Of a DNA stretch of 64,000 nt, positions 24,416 through 34,205 are shown one piece after another; the stretch's first letter is position 1, and the number at the start of each line of letters is the position of its first letter. Position numbers and translations under genes: made by a program. The notes under the pieces were generated by a model. That model was not told the DNA's origin. It did not search any database and worked only from the letters and a program-made list of their open reading frames with translations. The stretch covers positions 7,175,501 to 7,239,500 of the forward strand of contig CM076959.1 in the NCBI GenBank assembly GCA_039566865.1. Direction: 5' to 3'. The stretch comes from Aurelia coerulea (taxonomy: Eukaryota; Cnidaria; Scyphozoa; Semaeostomeae; Ulmaridae).

Positions 24416-25683
24416 ATGAACAAAAGACAATATAAAGTGTAGATCAAACAAATGTACGATACTTTCGTGTTGAAATTCAAACAACCTAAAATTAGAATTC
24501 AGATGAAATATATACCTCTTTCATAGTCTAACTGCTCAGTCCTACATTTGGTTGTCATAATAGACAATTCCCCCAATGACAGTATGAGAACTTTTCACAA
24601 AGATGAATTGCATTGCAATTTCTAGAGGGATTCAGTTATTAAAGATAATGCGGCCTTGTAAGTACAGCGATTTTGCGGGGGCAGGGCATGCCATTTTCAC
24701 ATGATATTTCATGTGATCTTTGGTAAAGGACCTCATTAGGTGGCAAGGAGTAATCCATTTATATGGAGTAATCAAAGCAGACTGAGGATTTTCTTGTGGT
24801 TGCGCTTTCAGAGATGGAATTTTAGTTTGCATGTGATCAGTTTAATCCAGCCAATCACAACGCCCTCTTTAAAAGGCTCTTTTGTCAGCATTGTATCAGC
24901 ATATTTTGACAGAATGTATACGTGCCTGTATTTACATGGATACATTGCCTTAAAGAACGCAGTGCATCTCATTTTGGTAAAAAGTTCCTTGCAGCTAAAT
25001 TTAGTGCTATTGTTAATTGGTTGTTTGTGGATGCTTGCTTAAGTGGAGAAGAATTTTTCTCTTCTGGACAACACACAAGTCTTGAGTCTTTGTGAAACAA
25101 AAAGGGACTAACTGTTCTGCTACTTCTATCTATTACTATCCATCAGCAATTAGACTCTCATGTCACAATACATGTAAGTCCAGTCAAATAAATGATTAAA
25201 TGGATTTCTTCATGTCAAAATTTGTGAGGATGCTCTTCCTTCTTGTTATTTTTAAAATGTAATTGGCCTTTTCGCTTTGGATTCTTGAATATTTGTTAAA
25301 AAAGCTATCTACCAAGAAGGCCTTTGTATGATCACACGTATTATTGCACATGAAGTAGTGTCCCGCATATAAGAAACAACCTTTTCCATTTCAGGTCTGA
25401 CATGTTTCCTATAAAATGAGGTAAAATTCAAATCAGGGTAAAGTTTCTTATCAGAAAAATCATGCACTATAGATCAACTACTCAGCTCTATGATTGCGAT
25501 AAGAAAACATATTATTTTTTTTTATTTGCATTTGTAAATTTTCACTTCCAGTAAATGATATAATTATTCCTCCGTGAAGGTGTTTTTTGCTTAGTTATGT
25601 AAAATATGAAACAAGGTTTTCTTCAATCTGTACTAGTTCCCTATAAAATGGGGTATTATTTTGAAAATCAGGGTCTATGTTTC
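24416..25683. other. MULE 3' region, no gene recognised
   Basis: Follows the stop codon of the fused gene. It should contain its polyadenylation signal; AATAAA-like words occur but none is decisive. A 100-residue frame (24740-25042) has no recognisable motif. Confidence 0.4.
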
Positions 25684-25862
25684 TTAAAGGGAATAGACAT
25701 AGCTATATCGACAAGCTGCTATAAATAGGCTCAAGAAACGCCCACAAACCCATTGTTTCCTTCGCCACACAATGAAACCGCAGGCGTCAAAGTTGTTGAA
25801 TACAATAGATTATATTTTTAACTTGGCCCGGGCCAGCTTTTAACTATGTCGATTCCCTTTAA
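25684..25862. mobile_element. 171-bp TTAA-flanked MITE
   Basis: AGGGAATAGACATAG at the left (25688) is mirrored by CTATGTCGATTCCCT at the right (to 25858). Both sides carry TTAA. This suits Kolobok or piggyBac-type non-autonomous elements. It lies within the MULE 3' region. Confidence 0.65.
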
Positions 25863-26717
25863 CTTTGTGTTTCTTATAATATATGCAGGCACTACTGTAC
25901 TATTGCACCATTCTTGAGTAGGGCCTAAGTCCCCATGACCATATTATTATTGTTTCTCTTATAGTTAGTTTAGTATGTTACCATATATATTACCTCAGCA
26001 AAAGTTACCAAACAGTGTCTAAGGCTAATAGAAATTGTGTATTATGACAAATAAAGTGTTCAACATACCAAAGAAAGTACTAACGATCTTATAAACGGAT
26101 CTTGTGCTGCCATGACCACAGTTAGTCTCCATCCATCGTTCGCCATCACGATCTGCCTCTATCCCATTCCAGGTCATTCTCGATTTGAAAAAATATGTGA
26201 CGTCATGTACGTTAGCGTACTATGATCTAGTGCCGACCGGTACCCAGGGTATTATTGAGACTACTCTGGTTCAACTTCAAAAGTTTGGTTCATTTCAAGA
26301 ATCATCATTGCTGAAAAATAAAATTGATGGCAGCATATTTTACAATCTAAAACACACTCTCGAATGACCTGTAATATGAAAATCTTAAAACCGCAAAATC
26401 TTGAAACCCAAAAACGAACATAAAAGCATCAAGCCCTCAACTCTGGGGGCAAAAATTGGCCAAACCCGCAACCCATCAAAGCTCAAAGCCCAAAGCCCTT
26501 TCACAGTATGAGGAGAATTGTCTTCAGCAATTATTGAATTGACAGAGTTTGTTCACTGTATTGATTTACTCGTACAAATTACTGTGACGGACCCCCTGGC
26601 TAGTTTTGCATGCGTCATAGTACTTACGCAATATCGATGCCAATTACAATGCCAATGCCAGTTCCAATGCCGATGCCAGTATTCCAATGCCGGTGAATAC
26701 AAATGGCCCTATTGGGA

Positions 26718-27176
26718 GAAATGTAATAATATTTTAAGGATATAAAGGAATGTATTTTCTTTTGTAATGTCATTGAATTTATGCTTTGGTGCAGGTTGTG
26801 TTCCTGTGTCAAGGGGGTTAACAAGACAAGCGAAAAAGCGTCATGGGGCCAGCGAGCATGGAGTCTTGCTACATTTTTGATTGTGTGACTGCTTTGGGGC
26901 GGTACTTTATTGTAACTACAACAGAATTTTGCAACAGGCCAATCGTTGAAATAACGCTCGTGCCGAAGTTTACAATAATCAATTTCCAAATCACGCTGAA
27001 AATGTTTTCCCTTTGTCCATTCATGTTGATTCTTTAGAAAATTTGATCAACGTTTTTGATGGTTTTCAGTGTTTTTGAAAACGAAAATATTAAGAAACTC
27101 GCTTGTAGCTCTAAAAAGTTAAAACGGAAAAATTTGTAAAAAATCCTAGAATCCAATTCAGGCTTTCTGCTATAGA
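26718..27176. other. No gene recognised
   Basis: Flanking sequence of MULE-MITE copy A up to the next foldback. Small open frames only, without motifs. Confidence 0.4.
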
Positions 27177-28352
27177 TTAAGGTAACTCTGCTTTCCGCTC
27201 TAGTGCACAGCGAGATGCCGTTTCGCAAAACCACTCTCCTCAGAAAACAGTTAATTTCTCCAATACCATTCGGTCTATCGAAAAGCGGTAAAAAGGATGT
27301 TGTTCTGTATAATCTGGGCAATCGAAAGATGTATAAATTTCAATGTTTCCGTCAACCCTGGCTTTGCAAATCTTTGCTCAAATATATTTGCTGATTTCAG
27401 AAAAGTGGATTTACCTCCAAAACTACTTGAAAATGTTTCGATTTTTTTTCGCTCCATCATTAGCTAAGTAGTTGATCTACAACTTTGCCAAGTTTGATTG
27501 AAAAAGCTAGGCTAGATTTCCTGCAATCAAATTTTACATTTCTGTTTACTTTAAGAAATCAGAGGGGAAAAGCATTGGTCAACAGTTTAGCCCATGCAGA
27601 ACGATTTGAACACCCATAGCATGTTTTTGCAAAAAAATTAGTCCTTCTTCATCTAAGATATATGCTCATTGTTCATTGTGGACTCTAAAATAAATTGATA
27701 GTCTGTGAATGCTTACGAAAGTCTCAAAAGACACCCAAAGCATGGTTTCATGAAGTTGCTGGTAAAATCAGTAATTTTTAATCAATAGATGCAAATGATA
27801 CTTTTACAAGCGCAATAAGGATGTCTTTTGAGACCTGCATATGGTATTACCAAAAGATGACGTTCATTTGTTTGCCAATGGAAAAACTTCTGAAATTTAT
27901 TTCAAGCCTGAGCTTTTGCAAGCGTGCTTCATAGCATGGTAATCTGTTGACCAAGGTTTCTCCATTTCGCTGTCGAAAAGTAAACGGAAATACAAAATTT
28001 GATTGCAGGAAATCTAGCCTAGCTTTTTCAATCAGACTTGGCAAAGTTGTAGATCAACTACTTAGCTAATGATGGAGCGAAAAAAAATCGAGACATTTTT
28101 GAGTAGTTTTGGAGATAAATCCACTTTTCTGAAATTAGCAAAAAGATTTGAACTAGGATTTGCGAAACCACAGTTGACGGAAACGTTGCGATTTACACAT
28201 CTGTCGATTGCCCAGATTATACAGAACAACATCCTTTTTACCGCTTTTCGATAGGCCGAGTAACATTGGAGAAATTAACTGTTTTCTGAGGAGAGTGGTT
28301 TTGCGAAACGGCATTTCGTTGTGCACTAGAGCGGAAAGCAGAGTTACCTTAA
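27177..28352. mobile_element. TTAA-flanked foldback element, 1168 bp
   Basis: Arms of about 420 bp (27181-27597 and 27932-28348) are inverted copies, with a 335-bp loop. The ends start GGTAACTCTGCTTTCCGCTC. TTAA flanks both sides (27177-27180 and 28349-28352), so the family is Kolobok-like or piggyBac-like. Similar open frames on opposite strands (27034-27321 minus, 28208-28489 plus) merely reflect the two arms. Confidence 0.8.
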
Positions 28353-28940
28353 GTCATGAATCTTCAAAATCGGTCCAGTGTACGATTTATCGTGGCTTGC
28401 CAAAAATGCATAGTTTATTTTGGTGCACCCTGTACCCGCCATTTGTAACAAAGTTGAATTTTGGCACGTCATGCTTCAAATTGTTGTGACCCTTGCGATC
28501 AAATGGAAATCGTTTTGTCGCAAGAATCGCAAGGATCGCAATCGCAATTTTCAGCGATCCTTGCGTCGCTTGTGATCCTTGCGACCATATGGAAACCAGG
28601 CTTTACTCTAACAAACTATTGATTTCATACAGGTAGTTTTCTGTAAGATACAAGGGATTCACATATGAGTTTCTTCAAACACAATTTCAGAAGGTAGCAT
28701 TATCATTGCATAGTTCTCTTTGAGAAAATGCACATAACATTTGAAAATTTTGATTTTGAGCTTTTGAATTAATTGTCTTTCAGATCCTTTGATTCTATGG
28801 GAGATAAACAAACCCTTTTCCAACTTTCTCCTTTTTTCTTTGGGTATATGAAAGAACTTTGCTTTGGAGTAAATTTGACGCCTTCCCAATGGCTGTATCA
28901 AATCTTTGCGCATAAATTTTATCAAAAGGGGGTCTTTCAT
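28353..28940. other. No gene; GATCCTTGCG-rich stretch
   Basis: Between about 28485 and 28600 the words GATCCTTGCG, GCGATCCTTGCG and their complements recur, bounded by ATGGAAATC and ATGGAAACC. It may be a small decayed inverted-repeat element. Otherwise nothing was recognised. Confidence 0.4.
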
Positions 28941-28944
28941 GCAC

Positions 28945-29180
28945 TGCAAACTTTCTTTCTTCATGGCACACTTTCTTTCTTCAAGGCACGCTCTTTTTTC
29001 ACGGCACACTTTCTTTCTTCACGGTACACTCTTTCTTCGCGGCACATTTTCTTTCTTCACGGTACACTCTTTCTTTGCGGCACATTTTCTTTCTTCACGG
29101 CACATTTTCTTTCTTCACAGCACACTTTCTTTGCGGCACACTATCTTTCTTAACGGCACACTTTCTTCTTTCATGGACAC
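28945..29180. repeat. Tandem repeat, about 18-20 bp unit
   Basis: About a dozen imperfect copies of a unit like TTTCTTTCTTCACGGCACAC. Long open frames on both strands here (28659-29226) follow from the repeat and are not gene evidence. Confidence 0.85.
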
Positions 29181-29222
29181 TTATTTTCTTCAAAGGAAAG
29201 TGCTGCCCACTGCCCACGTGCT

Positions 29223-29453
29223 GTGAAAGCAGAGCAAGTGGATAAAATGACAGAGGAAACGAGATTGATAGAGATATATTTTAACCAAGGCTTTGAGTAT
29301 GAAGAAATTTGTTGTATCTTGCAAAGGAATCATGAAATTAGGATCAGTACCAGTACATTGAAAAGGTGTCTGAGAGCCATGGGCCTCATCAGGCGTAACT
29401 GCCACTTTGATTTGGATGAAATGAAAGCTATCAAGTTTTGTTGCAATTTGTGA
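29223..29453 (+). CDS. Short helix-turn-helix-like ORF
   Basis: The 76-residue frame includes LIEIYFNQGFEYEEICCILQ and ISTSTLKRCLRAMGLIRR. This resembles the helix-turn-helix segment that precedes an integrase-type core in uncharacterised proteins of fish and marine invertebrates. That comparison is from memory. No integrase core follows within several kb, so it is a first exon, a fragment or chance. It begins right after the tandem repeat. Confidence 0.35.
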   Translation: MKAEQVDKMTEETRLIEIYFNQGFEYEEICCILQRNHEIRISTSTLKRCLRAMGLIRRNCHFDLDEMKAIKFCCNL

Positions 29454-29595
29454 TTGTTCAGTCATATTGGGATTTTGAATTAGTGAACCGTAAATTGCAC
29501 TTCCATAGCTCAGCAAACTTCCAAAAATACTGTATTTTTTAGCTGTCCCAAAAGCTTTTTCTAAGTTATAAATAGATAGTAACTGCATAATTCAA

Positions 29596-29785
29596 CAACC
29601 CTATGAAATATACTTTGTATACTCTATGAAATAAACTTGGTACGCCCTGTGACATGAACTTTGTACGTTCTACACAATAAACTTTGTGCACTGCAAAATA
29701 AACTTTGTACACCCTATGAAGTAAAGTTTGTGCATCGTAATATAAACTTTGTACATCGTAAAATTAACTTTGTCTGGTACTTGTG
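29596..29785. repeat. Tandem repeat, about 27 bp unit
   Basis: About six imperfect copies around the word AATAAACTTTGTACAC, each differing by small changes such as GTACGCCC and GTACGTTC. Confidence 0.75.
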
Positions 29786-30585
29786 AGCTTTCGTAGGAAG
29801 CTCATCGGTCTTGTTGATGGTATGGTTGGATTGTTTTACTTCTATTCCCTTATTTAATGTGATGTAGTTGACATTCCTGAAATTTCTCACTAACACCCTC
29901 TGTATTTCATATGTGCAGCCTAAGTTTATTTTTGTTGTATCTGATTCCCAAAGAACCCGATGCATTGATGCTGTTTCGTCAGTTGTTATAGCTTCCTGCG
30001 TTTGTAACGTTTCTCCCTCAATGGTTTTTATTTTGAACGTCTCCGTGTAAAGTGACTATGATATTTACTCTTCCTATGATATTTACAGGGCCAGATGGCA
30101 GCAGGAGAACTCTGGCATAGTGACCAGTATTGTTACAGCTTCTTGGGAAGTAGCTCTGTTGAGGCTGTCATCATAGTTGAAATTTAGTTCATTGTAATTG
30201 GGCTCTTCAAGTTTGGTTCTCTTGTTGAGTATGATCTCATTCGCATGACTAAAGTCGTTTTTCCTTTTCTGGTAATGCCTTATTTTGATTGGTGAGGTTG
30301 ATTAATATTTTTGTTTCAATATTTCGTGTTTGTCAGGGGAAAAGCAAGCTGCTCGATATATTTTGTTCTTTGTTTTGAGGGTCAGTTCAAAGTATGTGTA
30401 CTTATCAGGAAATGTCCTTGCCCATCTCTATGTCTGTAGTAGACTCATCTTACAGTGCTGAAATGGACAACGGTTCAAAGGATAGGAGAATGTATTGAAT
30501 TTCTAAATGAATGAAATCTTTCCTAGTGGTAAGATCAAATATCAGGTACTGAAAACTTGATGTCAGTCCTGTCATACCGGGTGTC
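29786..30585. other. No gene recognised
   Basis: AT-rich with short frames only. No inverted ends or splice-supported exon detected. Confidence 0.4.
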
Positions 30586-30735
30586 CCAAAAAAAGTACTC
30601 CCATTTGAAAAATCACCAAAAATTGATTTCCGACCGATCTTCAATTTTCTTTTTTTGTCAAGTATATCAAGAACCAAATTATTTTTCAATATACCGTGTG
30701 TCCCAATAAAAAGTTCCGGTGTTTGATTGAATGCA
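30585..30735. mobile_element. Two mariner-like ends in direct orientation
   Basis: TACCGGGTGTCCCAAAAAAA (about 30585) and TACCGTGTGTCCCAATAAAA (about 30700) are the same terminal motif in the same direction. Partner ends are not identified, so these are fragments. Confidence 0.45.
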
Positions 30736-31086
30736 GACAAAAAAGTTCGTTATCTGGCAATTTCTATTAATTCTAGGTACATGCTGGACATTTCAACTTG
30801 CAGTTTGGCATATCGTAGGAAGAAATCAGTAATCTGACGATGGAGTTATTAGTCCTAGCATCGCATCTTCATGTTGAAGGCAAAACCAGAGAGATTAGTA
30901 CGCCTTTCTGCATCATCGTGGTGGAGGGGGAATCTCCGGATGAGCAATGCAAACACTTGATTGACACTTTGTTTCATTGCCTTGACGACGTGGAAGAGTT
31001 CCGCTCATTGAGCATATTTGAAGTAAAGGTCTGAAAATCAAATCTAATAGGTCTCAGGGGGAAAATACTACGTTTATACCTTGCCA

Positions 31087-31796
31087 TTAAAGTTAGTTGA
31101 TGGAGCTAAAGCCAACGGCTTTCTAAAAATAACTTCAATTCAATTGAAATGAATTGACCAATCAGCGATTGCCTTTTGTCACGCCACTGAATTGAGGAAG
31201 AGGGGAAACCCCTGGATGTAAAACGCAAAAGGCCGTACAACTACAATACAACAAAATAATATCATCCTCTATAATCACACTTGCCCTCTTTTCGTGGAAC
31301 TTTCTTCCATACGAATAGCTTCCAGCATGTGAACATATCCATCTTCCAGCTTTTCAAATTTTGTCATGCACGGACTGAGTTTCTGGGGAGTTTTGTACGT
31401 CTTTGGCAACGATCGGCCTAAGCGCCTAACTCAACTGTTTCCAAAATCCATTCTGTTAGTGGTGTCTCAGCTTAAAGTCTCAAAGCCTAATAACAACTGG
31501 ATATCGTCGTGCTCGTCCAGCAACTCCTCTTCCTTTTCCCCGTACCCCAAAAACGAAGTGTACAACTTTCCAGCTCGTTGAGTTCGCTTCTGTTTCTTGC
31601 AGGAGAGCACAACTCTGAATCCGTTAGCCATTTTAAATTTGTTCGTTCTCGAGAAAACCTGATCACGTGAAAGTGGTGATCACCACAAGAGTTCTCAATT
31701 TTAATTGGCTAAGAAACGAGATCTATTTTTAGCTTGCCCAGCTCCCTGCATATGAAGGCCTGGAGGTGGCTATTTATCTCCGTCAACTAACTTTAA
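31087..31796. mobile_element. 702-bp TTAA-flanked MITE
   Basis: AGTTAGTTGATGGAG at 31091 is mirrored by CTCCGTCAACTAACT ending at 31792, with TTAA on each side. The right end resembles the fragment at 39410-39473. The interior includes a hAT-like end word TGTCACGCCACTGA near 31180. Confidence 0.65.
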
Positions 31797-32655
31797 ATTC
31801 AAACTTAAATAGCTCATTACAGCAACTACAGTGTACCTCCACCTCTTCAATTGATGTCAAAGTGTTTGTGTTTTGGCTTGTAATTTTTGTCCTTTGACCA
31901 TAGAAATGCTACAGACGATGGTTGCGCACATTTGTTGTGATCTGCCCAGAATTACAGATGGTGCTGCAATAACTACATTTATCATTATCATAAAAATATG
32001 TTCCTGATCAAGAAAAAGTAGCAGTGCAGCTATGGCACCAGAAACTACGAAAATTAATTATTTTTTGTTCCTCCAAAGCCAAGTAAGCACGATCTAACTC
32101 TTTAAAACACTTATACATCTAATATCGTTTGCCGTTGATTGGCACCTGGTATTAGGTACAAATAGGGTACACCCTTGCTCCTACATGACATTTTGAGACA
32201 GGTAGGTTGGGAGTCGTCAAGGAATCAAGTGAACACAAAATCAATACATACCTTCCAAGTCCAAATGTGCGGCCTGCACTGCGCACTGCATGTCCCACGG
32301 CTTGGCGTTGTGGCTGTTGAATTTCTTGTGAAAAACCAGTGAAAAATCTGAACGGAAAGGTTTTTTAGTCAAACCTAAAACTTAGTTGCACTGCTACTGT
32401 GGCTGTGCCAGTGATCAAGCAACAAATGGCAGTTTGAATTGAAGAGAACGCGCGCTAAAATTTTAACCTCCCTTTGTCCGTATTGTGTTTTCAACGTGCA
32501 ATCTTTCCTTTCTTTATTTCAGAAATCCCAAGGGCGACTTTACATATTCTTGATTGTTTGAAGGCTTTTATACTCTTGAAGGACGCGTATTATTATGGTG
32601 GTTTCAATAACATTCAATATGTGCAGTATCCTCGGGAGTCCAACGGCGGCTTGGA
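31797..32655. other. No gene recognised
   Basis: No coding, RNA or terminal-repeat signal that I can support. Confidence 0.4.
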
Positions 32656-32659
32656 TACA

Positions 32660-32885
32660 GAAAAAAATGCTTGGTTCCGTATAACCCCGTATAACTGGGT
32701 TGTGGATATGTTTTTACCGAATAACCCCGTATTTCTCAAACACTGCTATCCGATATCGAAAAATACTGTATAACTGCGAGCGACGTTATCCGGCATCCGC
32801 ATTTCACCGGTATAACTATGGGTGATGGAAAAACCCGTAATACTCTGTATACCGCACGTTTTACTGTAAGCGGAAAACCCTGTAT
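32660..32885. repeat. Degenerate GTATAAC-rich repeat cluster
   Basis: Many variants of CCGTATAACTG and TATCCGGTATAAC recur in both orientations. The pattern resembles subterminal repeats of a DNA transposon, but ends were not found. Confidence 0.45.
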
Positions 32886-33032
32886 ATCGACCTTGTTTTT
32901 GCTGTGTAAATACAGCCTGTCAATGGTTCGTTTCATGGGTTGGGTTAAACACACTGGCTTTGTATCTGTTTTTTGCAACAAGCACCCAGACCACATTATT
33001 CTGATATACTTGCCCAGAGACTTTCTCATAGA

Positions 33033-33157
33033 CTCTTTTCAGTCCGTCTTCCTGTTCCCTTTACGGTAGTTCCTTTGCCTGCCATTTCCTGGATCCACCA
33101 TTCTTGACGGAGTGTTGGAATGGCGGATCCAGGAACTACCGTAAACGGACTGAAGAG
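33033..33157. repeat. Asymmetric nested hairpin
   Basis: The right arm is continuous (33118-33157). The left arm carries the same blocks (CAGTCCG, TTTACGGTAGTTCCT, GGATCCACCATTC) but with extra segments of about 13 and 16 nt between them. The folded form would be a long hairpin with two one-sided bulges. Confidence 0.75.
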
Positions 33158-33159
33158 AT

Positions 33160-33699
33160 AGACTTTTGGCAAGTCTACTTTTCTCATCAAGCGGTTATTG
33201 GTATCAGTTTTGATGCAAGTGATTACTTTCATAAAGCAAATCTGCCTCTTCATTATGTTGGATATTGTAATAAATACATTTAATCATATATCGTTTAATA
33301 CTTTGTATAGGCTAGGACTTGTCTTTGTGAACAAGAAGTTATCCTTATCAAGTATTACTCTAAGTATTATTGAAGCATACAGATACTCTGAGGCTCTAAA
33401 CAACAATATTTTGCAGCTTCTTCTACATGGAAATAAAAATGTGCCTTTGATGGCCAACAGCTTCTCTAATCTTCACCCATCTTTACCTCGCAATTCTTTA
33501 CTTAATTTACCTAATTCTAAATCTCCTACTATTTTACAATCAATTAATCCTACATAATTACAATATTTACAATAATTAAGAAACAAATTAAACTTATCTA
33601 TGGATTCAGGATTATAAAAATCAACATGAACACAGGCCTCTTTGTGTAGAAATTGTCACCAGGGCCGTAAATCGCCCACATTGATGAGCTTAGGAGGGC
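33160..33699. other. No gene recognised
   Basis: A 119-residue plus-strand frame (33198-33557) is low in complexity and shows no motif. Confidence 0.35.
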
Positions 33700-33714
33700 G
33701 ATCGATCATCTATT

Positions 33715-33925
33715 TTTTATAGACGGCCTTGAAGGTCTTAGGGAGATACTACTATGTTGACCTGACCATAATTTCTTAATCTTTGGTTCCAGGATGCTAG
33801 ATTATGGTTAATTTGTTAACAGAATATTCAGGATTAAGGTAAATGTCCACACTGAGGAGTCAAAGGTTAGTCAGTCAAATGGAGTCAAAGGTTAAGTAAT
33901 TGTGGTTTCGTCGAGCTTAGACCCA
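33715..33925. repeat. Dispersed repeat, copy 1
   Basis: Matches 37070-37270 in the same orientation, sharing GTCTTAGGGAGATACTA, TTCTTAATCTTTGGTTCCAG and AACAGAATATTCAGGATTAA. The copy at 33715 contains a few extra bases near its end. Confidence 0.8.
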
Positions 33926-33987
33926 CATATTAGTACCCTCCTAAGACCATGCAAAGACCATTACAATCACAGTCTATTCTTCTATTC

Positions 33988-34205
33988 TTCTTCAATCGAC
34001 TTGCCCAAGTTTCTCCCGGATTAAACGCAAAACAAATTGCCCAAAAACAATGTCTCACTACCGCTGCGTAGAAGAGTCGGGAAGGCCTCTGCAAAGAAGG
34101 AGAGAAAGGAAAGGGGGAATTCTCTTCCGCTTTCTCCCTCTCTCCTTTGCAGAGGTATATATTTTGGTTTTTATTTTCACAGAAGAGGCTTGGGCAAGTC
34201 AAAAA
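33988..34205. repeat. Nested inverted repeat
   Basis: Outer arms GACTTGCCCAAG and CTTGGGCAAGTC enclose inner arms CCTCTGCAAAG and CTTTGCAGAGG with purine/pyrimidine-rich interiors. Possibly a small MITE; no flanking duplication is clear. Confidence 0.6.

Larger units (their letters stand above)
13608..26238 (+). mobile_element. 12.6-kb autonomous MULE (Mutator-like) transposon
   Basis: The terminal inverted repeats are 61 bp and identical by eye (13608-13668 and 26178-26238), starting GGTCGGCACTAGATCATAGT. The flanks are the perfect 9-bp duplication GGTACCCAG (13599-13607 and 26239-26247). Removing the element restores exactly the sequence seen at 57690-57710 in copy B. It carries one spliced gene (14447-24415) and several MITEs in introns and flanks. 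Identical TIRs, intact reading frame and perfect TSD point to recent activity. Confidence 0.93.
13554..26251. mobile_element. 58-bp micro-MITE, interrupted by the MULE
   Basis: The hairpin TACCCTGGGTACCAGACTCT and its complement is the same element as 57643-57700, but here it is cut at 13607/26248 by the 12.6-kb MULE. Its own 9-bp duplication TTATTGAGA is at 13545-13553 and 26252-26260. Confidence 0.8.
12773..26708. mobile_element. MULE-type MITE copy A, split by a 12.6-kb MULE
   Basis: The long inverted termini of about 130 bp begin GGCCATTTGTATTCAC and carry repeats of GGCATTGGAA. The flanks are the perfect 9-bp duplication CTATTGGGA (12764-12772 and 26709-26717), typical of MULEs. Without the inserted MULE the element is about 1296 bp (12773-13607 plus 26248-26708) and non-coding. 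Copy B lies at 48238-58866. Confidence 0.88.

Noticed and set aside
27034..28489. Two similar 95-residue proteins on opposite strands
   Set aside because: They are the same sequence in the two arms of a foldback element, not a duplicated gene.
28659..29226. Long open frames on both strands
   Set aside because: They lie across a pyrimidine/purine tandem repeat whose units avoid stops; the proteins are repeat artefacts.
33198..33557. 119-residue plus-strand gene
   Set aside because: No domain, no splice context and biased composition; likely chance.
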